Source: Mucilaginibacter gotjawali (lineage in GTDB: Bacteria > Bacteroidota > Bacteroidia > Sphingobacteriales > Sphingobacteriaceae). Taken from it: 64,000 nucleotides of DNA. Under the pieces are notes generated by a model. That model saw only the letters and a list, made by a program, of their open reading frames with translations. It ran no database searches and was not told the origin of the DNA. The stretch covers positions 5,580,001 to 5,644,000 of the forward strand of contig NZ_AP017313.1 in NCBI RefSeq assembly GCF_002355435.1. Direction: 5' to 3'. A program made the position numbers and the translations under genes. This document shows positions 45,720 to 54,800 of this stretch, one piece after another (positions within the stretch are counted from its first letter, which is position 1; the number at the start of each line of letters is the position of its first letter).

Positions 45720-46067
45720 ATGGGTATTGGAAATCGTATAAAAGAACTACGCAATCAAAAAAAATTGACACAGGCGGAACTGGCCGCGATGGTGGGCCTG
45801 ACCTATATTCAGATTGGCCGGTATGAAATAGGGAAATCCGTACCATCATCCGATGTACTGCAAAAGCTTGCGCCAGCATTGGATACCACAAGTGATTATT
45901 TGATAAACGGCAGTCATGATGAGGCCATAGCAGCGCAATTAACTGACCGGGAACTGCTAAAGCAATTTAAAGAAGTAGAATTGCTAAGCCCCGAGGATAA
46001 GCACCTGGTCAAGACTTTTATTGATGCTTTTCTCACCAAAAGGCATATCCAGGAATTGGTCAAGTAA
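45720..46067 (+). CDS. XRE family transcriptional regulator
   Basis: 115 residues from ATG 45720 (MGIGNRIKELRNQ); an upstream start at 45696 would overlap the promoter TATTTTTG (45691-45698). The helix-turn-helix is KKLTQAELAAMVGLTYIQIGRYEIGKSVP (about 14-42), followed by an acidic helical tail ending HIQELVK. It resembles phage or ICE repressors. It is divergent from the ATPase-recombinase pair and probably binds the 17-bp inverted repeat between them. It ends at a good terminator. Confidence 0.9.
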   Translation: MGIGNRIKELRNQKKLTQAELAAMVGLTYIQIGRYEIGKSVPSSDVLQKLAPALDTTSDYLINGSHDEAIAAQLTDRELLKQFKEVELLSPEDKHLVKTFIDAFLTKRHIQELVK

Positions 46068-46086
46068 GACCGTATTTATAACGAGC

Positions 46087-46107
46087 AAAGCCCCTTAACG
46101 GGGCTTT
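46087..46107. terminator. Bidirectional terminator
   Basis: AAAGCCCC (46087-46094) and GGGGCTTT (46100-46107) form an 8-bp stem with a 5-base loop, between the convergent XRE gene and the end of the RHS operon. A T-run follows on the plus strand only weakly. Confidence 0.75.
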
Positions 46108-46118
46108 ATCATTTGCAT

Positions 46119-46337
46119 TTATCTTGTTTTTTTCTTCGGTTTTACGGCTGTCTTTTTAGTTTTTACACTATCGGCAAATGCATACGGGTTGGCTTGTTGC
46201 GATTTCGGCGGGGCTGCCAGATAACGGATTATACGGGTATCATAGACCTTTGCTTTATAGGTCGTATCTTGTTTTGGCGTTTGCGCTTTGGCGGTAAAGG
46301 CCAGGCTTAGGAATAGCAGCAGGGTTAGGGTTTTCAT
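46119..46337 (-). CDS. Small secreted basic protein of unknown function
   Basis: 72 residues with a clear signal peptide (MKTLTLLLFLSLAFTAKAQ) and a short mature part rich in Lys/Thr, ending KKTAVKPKKKTR. It overlaps the previous gene by ATGA, so it is the last gene of the RHS operon. No family is recognised. Confidence 0.6.
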   Translation of the reverse strand: MKTLTLLLFLSLAFTAKAQTPKQDTTYKAKVYDTRIIRYLAAPPKSQQANPYAFADSVKTKKTAVKPKKKTR

Positions 46338-46612
46338 CGTCTTTGTATATGTTTAATCTTTTTCAATTGTACATTACAGCTATCTAAAAGGCTCATTATA
46401 TCTTTATCTTTTTGGAATATTTTGTTTTCCTTTATTACAGAGCGTACCGTATTTACTTCCAGATTTTCTACCGGGTATAAAGGAACCTTTTTACCATTCA
46501 TTATATAAATATATTCATCTATTGTTTTTATTGTTGTATTTGTTGCACGATAGAAAATAAATAAGTCATCTCTGGGTTCTTCGAGTGAAATACAATACAA
46601 ATAAATTTTCAA
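46334..46612 (-). CDS. Small protein of unknown function, start uncertain
   Basis: An open frame of 92 codons, reading from a TTG (46612) right after the stop of the preceding lipoprotein gene. An internal ATG (MNGKKVPLYPVENLEV) gives about 55 residues and may be the true start. There are repeated charged residues and no recognised motif (NKIFQKDKDIMSLLDSC). It ends ATGA into the next gene. It could also be the tail of a decayed gene. Confidence 0.4.
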   Translation of the reverse strand: MKIYLYCISLEEPRDDLFIFYRATNTTIKTIDEYIYIMNGKKVPLYPVENLEVNTVRSVIKENKIFQKDKDIMSLLDSCNVQLKKIKHIQRR

Positions 46613-46614
46613 AA

Positions 46615-46893
46615 CTATTTTAATAACACTTTTTGAAACACAGGATCGTCTCTAAACTGATCAGTATTACAGTTTTCCAAAGAGAATTTTTTTTCATATT
46701 TGAGCTTATCATACAAATTGATATCTTTTTCAAATTTTACTGTGTCGGAATAATTTTTAATTGAATTTATGCAAGAATTTGAATTGACTGTTTTACGAAC
46801 AACGTTCGTTGGCTTATTCCCATGACATGAATAAAGTAATTGAATTACTATCATTAAAATTATATAGAGGTTCTTATTATTTGCGAGGAACAT
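46615..46893 (-). CDS. Small lipoprotein, paralogue of the next upstream gene
   Basis: 92 residues. The N-terminus (NLYIILMIVIQLLYSC) is a lipoprotein signal with lipobox LLYSC. The mature part shares with the 180-residue neighbour the pattern N.C......Y/FADT.K, EKK.......NC, ...R.D. and the ending DPVF/NPVF, so both derive from one ancestor, this one shorter. Placed after an RHS toxin-like gene, it is a candidate immunity lipoprotein or decayed copy. AT-rich compared with the flanking genes. Confidence 0.6.
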   Translation of the reverse strand: MFLANNKNLYIILMIVIQLLYSCHGNKPTNVVRKTVNSNSCINSIKNYSDTVKFEKDINLYDKLKYEKKFSLENCNTDQFRDDPVFQKVLLK

Positions 46894-46950
46894 AATCAGT
46901 TGGATTAATTGTACAGCTAAGTTGTAATGTTCCTTTCAACGCTGAATATT

Positions 46951-47493
46951 TTATCTCTTTCTATTAAATTTAAACGAATTATCATACTGCTTTTTGATTT
47001 GCGAATTTTTTAGGAATACGGGGTTCTTTTTAATAAAGCTAATGACATCTTCTACATATAAATCTTCTGTATAATATCTTTCTTTACCATAATATAAATA
47101 AGCGTACTCAAAAATTATTTGGTTGGTAAGATTTGACATATCAGCCAAAACTGCGGCCCTTTCATGCGCCCAACCTTGTTTTAAATCATAGTTATAAAAT
47201 TTGAGCATAATCAATACTATGGCTGACTGCATTTTAATTTCATGCCTATAGTCCTTTAAATGACAGTTTTTTATTACGTTATTTTTTTCTTTGTTAGTAT
47301 CGTTGAGCAATCCTACATTATCTACCTTTAAAGTATCCGCAAATTCAGATAGCGCATCTAAACAATTTTTTTTCTGTATTATAATTTCGCTATTCCCATT
47401 TTTGCTCAATTCGGAAGGCGCTGAATGATTACATCCAATAAAGAGCATTGTAAACAGCAGTAAGAATTTAATTTTTTTATTGTGGTGGCACAT
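46951..47493 (-). CDS. Candidate immunity lipoprotein of the RHS toxin
   Basis: 180 residues with a lipoprotein signal (FLLLFTMLFIGC; Cys about 21). The mature part is helical, with RHEIKMQSAIVLIMLKFYNYDLKQGWAHERAAVLADM in two pieces at about 85-125, and ends KNPVFLKNSQIKKQYDNS. Its start codon lies 17 bases inside the end of the RHS gene, the typical toxin-immunity arrangement with translational coupling. No named family is recognised, as expected for immunity proteins. A membrane-anchored periplasmic protein would protect against a toxin acting on the cell surface or in the periplasm. Function is inferred from position only. Confidence 0.65.
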   Translation of the reverse strand: MCHHNKKIKFLLLFTMLFIGCNHSAPSELSKNGNSEIIIQKKNCLDALSEFADTLKVDNVGLLNDTNKEKNNVIKNCHLKDYRHEIKMQSAIVLIMLKFYNYDLKQGWAHERAAVLADMSNLTNQIIFEYAYLYYGKERYYTEDLYVEDVISFIKKNPVFLKNSQIKKQYDNSFKFNRKR

Positions 47494-50400
47494 ATTTAGT
47501 TGGATCTATTGGATTTCCTATAGGTGTTTCTTTAACCGTGGTCGTTGTTACAGTTTCTTTTACATGAGTAAAAGGAATGGGAATACCCCATATTGTCATA
47601 GGCACTATTTTAGTTGTTGTTGTCTTTATGGGTTCAAATAATATAAAGCCCATATTTGAGAAACTTACACCATGAAAGGCTCCTGCCCATATAGAACCTG
47701 TTTCCTTATTATTTTTTTCGACAGGAGACACATAACCTCTTGCGCCAATAGTTTTAATACCTAAAGTTAGTGCTATATTTCTTGCAATATTGAGCGTTCC
47801 CTCCTTTTGGCCACCAATAACATTATCAGCATTTCCGGCATTGCAACTGGCAAATATCCAAATTGCATTTGATTTGAATTTGATAGTCCCCTTTTTCACC
47901 TCAGCGGCAATTTGGTCAACATTCGCGCCATAAACACCACCTCCTACACTTGAAGTATAAAAACCTTGATTATCATCTAAATACAAACCATTCGCACCGC
48001 TATGAGTATAACTTATAATAGCAGTAATACCACCTTGGGTTTTAGTAGCTTCTTTGAAAGCAGAAATAATACCAGGGCCGTTATGTACTGGCACAGGTGT
48101 AAAATTCAATTTGGTCAGTTTGTTCGCCCTGTCTTTAAAGGCAGCAACTACATCAGGTGTATATTCTGTATGCTCACCGCCATTACCAGCTATCGCAAGC
48201 TTTGCTTCTAAGCCATCAAGATCAATATTAGCTATTGGACTATTGCTTCCAAATTGATAAGGGGTTAATTCAGGATATGATTTTGTCAATGGATCAACAC
48301 TCAAAAACCTGCCTACTCTTCCATCATAGATTCTCTCCCCATAATCCTGCGAGTTGCCTACGCCTTTTATCGTATTATCATTCTCCTTTCCATTAAATCC
48401 ATACCTGTAACTACTATCTCCACCAAAAGTATATATTCTCCCCGGCATCAGCATCCCAAACGGATAATAATCCTGGGCTGCGGTTATATCAGCGGTGTAA
48501 TAATCGATAGTGGTGCCGTTGCTGCTGTGCTGCAATCGCTTGTCGCTAATAGTAGCCATTACGTTGCCGAGGTGGTTATCCAGTTCGTACAGTTTTTTAC
48601 CTACCGTGTCCCAGGGCAAAATAGAGCTGCCTGCGTCTGCAATATTCGGCATCCACATACCGAGACGGGATGAGCCGTACAAATCCTGTTCCCGCCAGTT
48701 GGTGCTGCCGTGGATATTGTCATACAGGGCCAGCGGGTTGCCCTGGGCATCCCTTACGTACCAGGTGGTAATGCCCAGTTCTTTTTTGCTTACCCGCTGG
48801 TTAGCGGTATTGTAGGCATAGGTGATGCTGTCGGCGCCTGCTTTATAAATTTTTAGTGGTTTGTTGTAAACGCTCCAGGTAATACTGTTCACCCCACCAT
48901 TGCCGGTAATGCCCGAGTACGCATCATAGATCAGGTTGCCCAAAACATCATAGCGGTAATTGGTGGTATTGGTCTGGTTCCGCAGGTCGAGGTTATAACC
49001 GCTGCTGCTTATGGCATCATGGATATAATTCAGCCGGTTGTTTTTCAATTTGCCGCTGGTTAACGGATAGTGATAGGTCAGGCTGTCAATCGTTTGCGCC
49101 GTGGGCGATGCCCCGTTTCGCCCGTAGGTTTGAATATTCCCATTGCCGTCATAGGTTACGTTTTCCTGGTAATTCAGGCTGATATTAGTCCTGCTCCAGG
49201 TTGTTCCGTGGATGCCTGCATATTCCCGCATCTTTTTCAGGCGGTTCAGCTGGTCGTAATGGTAGGTATAGCCCACCGGGGTACCCAACTGGTTAATGGC
49301 CATGGTGGCATTGCTGATGTTGCCGTTATACAGGCTCTGCCCGGTGATGTCCCCGGTGGTCTGGCTGTATTGCAGGGTAAAGGCTTTGTAAGTAGTACCG
49401 CCTATCGGGCTGTAATCATTCGGATAATAACCCAGCGAGTATCCAAGGGCGTCTTTGGCCACTTTCGTACTGTCAAGCCCCATATCATAATACGAGGCAC
49501 CTGTGGCGCTATTGACGCCTTTCAGCCAGCCTTGCAGGGTATAGGCATAATCCAGGCCCTGTACCGATGCGCCGTCATCGCCCAGCTCCACCCGGCGCAG
49601 CGGGCCGTGCAGGTAATAGTAATACCGCGCATCCAGGCTGCGCACGCTCGGCGGCAGTACGCTGCCCGTTAAGGTATCTACCACCGCCCGGTTGCTGCTT
49701 AACGCCCCGGTAAGGCGGTTATCCGCATCATAGCTGTAGGCATAGTAAAACTCATCGGGCTGCCCGTCCTGGTAGCGTACAAAGTTTACCTTGCCGCTCA
49801 CCAGGTCATATTCATAGTCCACCCGTTTCAGGCCCGCATTCGTACTGTTTACATAAAGGCCGTCCAGTTGCTGCCAAAGCCTCGTGACATTGCCGTCAAT
49901 ATCGTAGCTGTAATAGGTCGCCCGCAATGCCGGGCTGCCCTGGGTTTCGGTATAGGTGCTGGCGGCAACCCTTTTACGCAAATTGGTTTGCGTGTAAATA
50001 CTGGCGATGCCGTTCGTATGCCCGCTCAGCGTATCCATAGGCGTATCGTAATGGGTACCGGTGATCTGGCTATTGGTTCCGAATGTCATGAACGTGGCCA
50101 GTTTGGCGTTCGAAATGTAATTGGCGCTGCCAATGGTAACCGTGTCTCCGTTTTTCTGGCCCACTTCGTTGATCCTGCCCAGGGTATCGTACAGCGTATA
50201 GCTGTAATTATGCAGCGGGTTTTGCTTGTCGTTCTGCGATAGCACCAGCCGGCTCAGCAAATCATACCAGTAACGGTTATAGCCGCCGTCGGGCGAAAGC
50301 TGCAGCGATACCTGGTTGGTGCCATTGTAGGTATACGTCGTGGGCATGCCATGGGCGGGATAGGTATCATAATAAGCGGTTTCCCTGGTAGAAGTGTCGT

Positions 50401-51862
50401 TAACGGTGGTCTGGCTGCCCGTCGCCGGCACGTTAAAGCGGAACCATCCTGCATAGTTTTTATCCGCCGCATCAAAAAAGTACTGGCCTACATCCCTGGC
50501 TATTGTGGACGTGCTTAGCAGGTGCCGGTACAAGCGCATATGCTTCAGCATCTGCAGGCTGTCAGGAACTACCGTCCGGGCACCGGCTGTTTTAATCGTC
50601 GTTAACCGTGTACCGTTCAGGTACAACTGTGGCGAGGCGGGCCCTTTCCCCAGCGTATCGCCCTGGAAGACCACCATGGCAAAAGGGTTCAGCGGCTGCA
50701 GGGCACGGATGCCCGCTTTATAATGCCAGGCTGCCGAACCCGCCAGCGGCCATACATCCACGCTCAGCGTATCGCCGGCAATCCCCGCCTGGAACTGGTA
50801 TTTACTGTCGGCCGTGGTTGCCACAAAATGGTAGCGCGGCGTGCCGCCATTATACAGCCACAATTCCACCGCACCGTGCGGCGCAGAAAGCACCGCAGAA
50901 AGCGTATCCGTGGCCGCCGTTTGGTTGGAATTTACCGCCGGGCCGTGATATACCACTGTTGTGGTATCTGCATCCCTTGCCTTGTCGATATAATTGAACA
51001 GCATGGTGCTCACCAGGTTTACCCCTTCAGGCGGCACGGTGCGCACCAGGTTATCTGCCTGGTCATAATAGTATAAGGTGTAATGGTACAGCTGCTCCAG
51101 CGAGGACAGGCCCGCACTGGCCTGCGCCAATGAGCAGGTATTTTCATAATCGGCGATAAAGGCCTGCCGGTTGGTGGCGATGTAGTTGTTCCAATCCACC
51201 AGCCCGCTGGCCACTATCGTAGAGAGTTGATTTTTTACACAATCATAAGGGTCGGCATTTACGCTGGCATAGGGCATCTGGTTGCACAACAGCCCTGAAT
51301 GGCTGCTTTCGTACGCGGCATACTGGTCATACGCCAGGGAAAAGCCGAAGTACTGGTTCATGAAATTGGCAAAGATGGTAGTATAGTTGGCGTCGGTGGG
51401 CAAAAGTGTACGCCCAAACCGGGCATTAAGGGTATCTTTTGCCGCCGCATATGCCGAAGGGGTAATGCAACCCGTTGCACCCGGGTCCAGGAAAACCGGC
51501 AGGGTAACGTCATGCGAAAGCATGAACTTGCAATTGTTACAGGAATTATGCAGCGCGGTGACATCGGCGGAGCTCAGCGTCATGGCGTTGCCGTAGGTAG
51601 CCACCAGGTAATCATATAATGATTGTCCTGCAGCGCCGGCAAGGCTTTCAAGATGGGTAATAAGCGTACATAATGAAGTATTGCTGGTGCTGATCGTTTT
51701 CGGTACCGACTGCTGGTAAACCGAATACGGGTATGGCGCATCAATCAGCCATGGGTTAAGCAGTGGCGTGAAACTTCCCCCATGCAGGACGATACTTTTT
51801 ATTGCCGCCCCGAAGTTCGCGTAGGTTCCGGTCACCCCCGGCGGCAATGTGCTGGCGCCCAT
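47477..51862 (-). CDS. RHS repeat protein, C-terminal part with predicted caspase-like toxin domain
   Basis: 1461 residues from its first ATG, but the frame really continues the giant upstream gene (see next entry) from about 52010. RHS/YD repeats fill the centre (LYDTLGRINEVGQ; YYSYDIDGNVTRLW; YDANRL-type units). The RHS core ends with PLTKSYPELTPYQFGSNSP and NIDLDGLE near 48210, the hyper-conserved junction. The last 240 residues form a separate domain with SYTHSGANGLYL (His codon at 48002-48004) and, 53 residues later, IWIFASCNAGNADN (Cys codon at 47843-47845). An H-x-G and hydrophobic-strand-x-S-C-N pair like this is the dyad of clan CD (caspase/gingipain-like) peptidases. I infer a peptidase effector. 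The stop is inside the immunity candidate gene. Confidence 0.8.
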   Translation of the reverse strand: MGASTLPPGVTGTYANFGAAIKSIVLHGGSFTPLLNPWLIDAPYPYSVYQQSVPKTISTSNTSLCTLITHLESLAGAAGQSLYDYLVATYGNAMTLSSADVTALHNSCNNCKFMLSHDVTLPVFLDPGATGCITPSAYAAAKDTLNARFGRTLLPTDANYTTIFANFMNQYFGFSLAYDQYAAYESSHSGLLCNQMPYASVNADPYDCVKNQLSTIVASGLVDWNNYIATNRQAFIADYENTCSLAQASAGLSSLEQLYHYTLYYYDQADNLVRTVPPEGVNLVSTMLFNYIDKARDADTTTVVYHGPAVNSNQTAATDTLSAVLSAPHGAVELWLYNGGTPRYHFVATTADSKYQFQAGIAGDTLSVDVWPLAGSAAWHYKAGIRALQPLNPFAMVVFQGDTLGKGPASPQLYLNGTRLTTIKTAGARTVVPDSLQMLKHMRLYRHLLSTSTIARDVGQYFFDAADKNYAGWFRFNVPATGSQTTVNDTSTRETAYYDTYPAHGMPTTYTYNGTNQVSLQLSPDGGYNRYWYDLLSRLVLSQNDKQNPLHNYSYTLYDTLGRINEVGQKNGDTVTIGSANYISNAKLATFMTFGTNSQITGTHYDTPMDTLSGHTNGIASIYTQTNLRKRVAASTYTETQGSPALRATYYSYDIDGNVTRLWQQLDGLYVNSTNAGLKRVDYEYDLVSGKVNFVRYQDGQPDEFYYAYSYDADNRLTGALSSNRAVVDTLTGSVLPPSVRSLDARYYYYLHGPLRRVELGDDGASVQGLDYAYTLQGWLKGVNSATGASYYDMGLDSTKVAKDALGYSLGYYPNDYSPIGGTTYKAFTLQYSQTTGDITGQSLYNGNISNATMAINQLGTPVGYTYHYDQLNRLKKMREYAGIHGTTWSRTNISLNYQENVTYDGNGNIQTYGRNGASPTAQTIDSLTYHYPLTSGKLKNNRLNYIHDAISSSGYNLDLRNQTNTTNYRYDVLGNLIYDAYSGITGNGGVNSITWSVYNKPLKIYKAGADSITYAYNTANQRVSKKELGITTWYVRDAQGNPLALYDNIHGSTNWREQDLYGSSRLGMWMPNIADAGSSILPWDTVGKKLYELDNHLGNVMATISDKRLQHSSNGTTIDYYTADITAAQDYYPFGMLMPGRIYTFGGDSSYRYGFNGKENDNTIKGVGNSQDYGERIYDGRVGRFLSVDPLTKSYPELTPYQFGSNSPIANIDLDGLEAKLAIAGNGGEHTEYTPDVVAAFKDRANKLTKLNFTPVPVHNGPGIISAFKEATKTQGGITAIISYTHSGANGLYLDDNQGFYTSSVGGGVYGANVDQIAAEVKKGTIKFKSNAIWIFASCNAGNADNVIGGQKEGTLNIARNIALTLGIKTIGARGYVSPVEKNNKETGSIWAGAFHGVSFSNMGFILFEPIKTTTTKIVPMTIWGIPIPFTHVKETVTTTTVKETPIGNPIDPTKYVPPQ

Positions 51863-54800
51863 GGGGTGTGTCTGATCGCCGCCGGCGGAACAAATCGAGA
51901 TCAGCGCATTGCGCAGACTCGTTATGGTGGCCGGAGTAGCCCCGGCTGCATTGAGCCCCGCCTGCAGGCTGCTGATCCAGGTTTGCGCCGTCCCTGCGCA
52001 GATATCCTGCCTGTTGTTGTATCGCTGCTTTGGTTGGGTTGATCAGTTTGGAACTGTCCGCCAACGTCGTCAAGCTATCTATCGGCCCAGTGATGCCAGG
52101 CGTGATCGCAGGGAAACGTGGCGATTTGACGACAAGCGCGGTATCACAGGGACCGGGCGCCGGTTTCTGCGGATTGCTGTAGGTATAGCCGGAACATTTG
52201 GCCATGGTGCTGCTTACGTTACTCGCATTGGTCAGCGAATTGATGCAAGCCCCGTCGAGAGACAGGTACCCATAGTGGCAGGAAGGGCAGCTTAGCCGTT
52301 CAGGATAATTGTAGGAAGCCGTGTCTTTTCCGGCCTGTATAGTAATCGTACGCGGTATGGTAAATGAAGAGCCGGAACATGGCACTTCGGTAAAATTAAT
52401 AGTGACCGTCACCGGGTTGACGGCATTAACTGGCGTGCCGCTGCTGTTTTCAAGGATCACACTGGTCGTGCGTTGCACAAAGGTGGCCAGGCTGCAATCA
52501 TTTCTGAGCGTTCCGCCGTTTGAATCGCTTACGTGCACCACCCAGGTCGGGTCGTTGCCATATTTCGGTAAGCCACCGCAATACACCGCGTTCACCCTGA
52601 TGGCGCTTACCGGGATTCCGTTCGGTACACAGATGATTTTTTTCGAGTCGCCTGTATTGAAATAAACGGTAGTTGTAAGGCCCGTGGTTCCCGGCGGATA
52701 GTAAAGCGTAACGGCAACTGCCGAAGTAAGCGTGCCCGGGTTATGGATCACCGCTACAGTTTGCTTGCCGGTGCATGGCGTAACGGTGGTGTCAGTATTC
52801 AACTGCACACTGAAATCAGTAACCAGCGGGCAGTTCCCCGGGAAAGGGTTGCCGATGGGTTGTCCCACGGCGCACTTGCTGCCGCAGGTATCGGCGATCA
52901 ATTTATTGTAATATTTTTGCTTGGCCGAAAAATAGAGTTCGCGGTAAAGGGTCCATCCCCTGTCGGGCACACGGCAGGAGGCATTTGGCGTGCAGTACCA
53001 GTTGTTCGGTGGGGACGGATAAGTATTCATATTACCGCTGGCATCCTGGCAATACAGGCTGTAATCTTTATACTGCATCAGGTCTTTATTTGGAACGGTC
53101 GCCGCAAAGCCCAAAACCCTCTTTGAATAAAACATCAGGTCGCTGTCCATTGCGGCTTTATAGGATTGGCCTGCACCTCCGGTCTTGAAAAAGGGGTCAC
53201 CGGCAAGCAACCAGTCCCCAGCGGCAGTGTCCACATAATGGATCGTACCTGTTCCATTTGGAATATTCACCTGGGCCGCCGTGTTGATGTCCTGTTGCAT
53301 CAGTTCGTCCCAGCTGTAATAGCCTTGGTGGTGCTGGCAAAACTGCAGCTGGCAATACTCGGGGTGGTAGCGTACAAATGCCCCGGCCCAGGAGGGGTTC
53401 CAATACGCTATCAGCTGTGCGAGCGTAAAGGTCGCATCATTGGGCGAGGTGACCGTTCCGTCAGGCAAAGTAAACTGGTGGTGAACGTATGCCGTATCGG
53501 TTTTTGGTTTTACCGGGAAGATAATCCTCCAGTTAGCTACAGTATTGCCCGCCAGCGTATCGGCAATTGCGTTCGCGCCCGGTTCCAGCCGTTTACCCGT
53601 ACTGTCGGCAAAAAGAGCGTACTGACCGCCTGGCGACACATCGGCCGTCATCAGTGTTTCCTCGCCCGCACAGGGCGATGGGTACGAGCAGGTCGCGCTG
53701 ATCGAATCGCAATGGCTCTTCAGTTGTGTATACAGCCCGCCCGCCCAGGTACTGAAAGCGCCGACGGTAGAGCTGGCGGTGTCAGCGCCCAGCGCACTAA
53801 ATTGTGTTTTCAGCATGGCCACAAAATCTGAGGACGTACCAATGGTCAGCTCACAGGTGTGGCAATCCTGGTAGCAGCCGGAAAGTTTAAGGCTGTCCAG
53901 GTAATGTTTTTTAATGTAATCAAATTGCTTTGCCAGGTAACCGCTGTCAAGGCTTTTGGCCACGAAGGCATCTGCATAAGCATATACCACATTTTGGTCG
54001 TATGCCAGGCGGATCGTTACATTGTATTCGCCGGGATGGCCCACCGGTGTAAGTATCGTTTTATTGAAACGTGTGGTATCAGCCGGGTTGGCGGTCAGCG
54101 AGCCTACAACCGTGTCCAAAGAAGCCACGGGGCTGCCACAGTCATCCGTTATTTTTGTGGTCAGGTGATAGCTGCAATTGCTGCAGATCTTAAATGTGCC
54201 CGGATAATAGTCGATCAACCGCTGCATATTGAACTTCAGGGTATCGGTGGCTGCTACAGAGGCCAGGAAGGTCGTGTTCGCTGTAAAGGTTAATGCGGTC
54301 GCATCGTAGGTAAAGTCGGTCGGTTTCAGCAGGCGGGTGCTGGTCAGCTGCGGCCGGATATAGGACGGCAAGGTATCTACGGTGCTGGGTGAAGTCCCCG
54401 TCAGCGCAGTAGCAATCGTTTTCCCGCTGGCGTTCAGGTAAGAAATACTCATCTGCCCGTTCGGATCAACGACCATGTTCCTTAGGTAATGTTCGGCATA
54501 ACCCGCATCATTGGCAAATAACTGGTCAAGTTCCCATTGCTGCGGCTTGCCGTAGTAATACCTGGTGGTTTTGCTCAGTTGCGGCGATCCTGATTTACCC
54601 GGCTGGAAGGCCAGCCCCACGCCACCCTGAGATTTGATGCGCCCGGTATTATCGTTCGTGTACTGCGTCACCGAGAGCGGGTAGCCGCCCGCATCGGGTA
54701 TATACCGGTTATCAAGGTTGGCCGTAATAAACTGGTTGTATTTTGAATAATATCTCGAAGCGCCGGCAATGTTATCCAGCGTGTCAGGGTTCAGCTCGCA

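Larger units (their letters stand above)
42944..46067. mobile_element. Decayed tyrosine-recombinase mobile unit
   Basis: A compact block of a tyrosine recombinase, an ATPase that overlaps it by four bases, and a divergent XRE regulator with a perfect inverted repeat between. This layout, and the lack of any link to neighbouring genes, suggest a small integrated element. Its left edge is damaged: the recombinase lacks its catalytic C-terminus and two related palindromes lie there. No direct-repeat attachment site could be fixed by eye. Confidence 0.55.

Noticed and set aside
49070..53831. Plus-strand frames of 200 and 221 codons within the RHS gene
   Set aside because: Antisense to clear RHS coding sequence; biased composition (Arg, Gly, Cys) and no motif.
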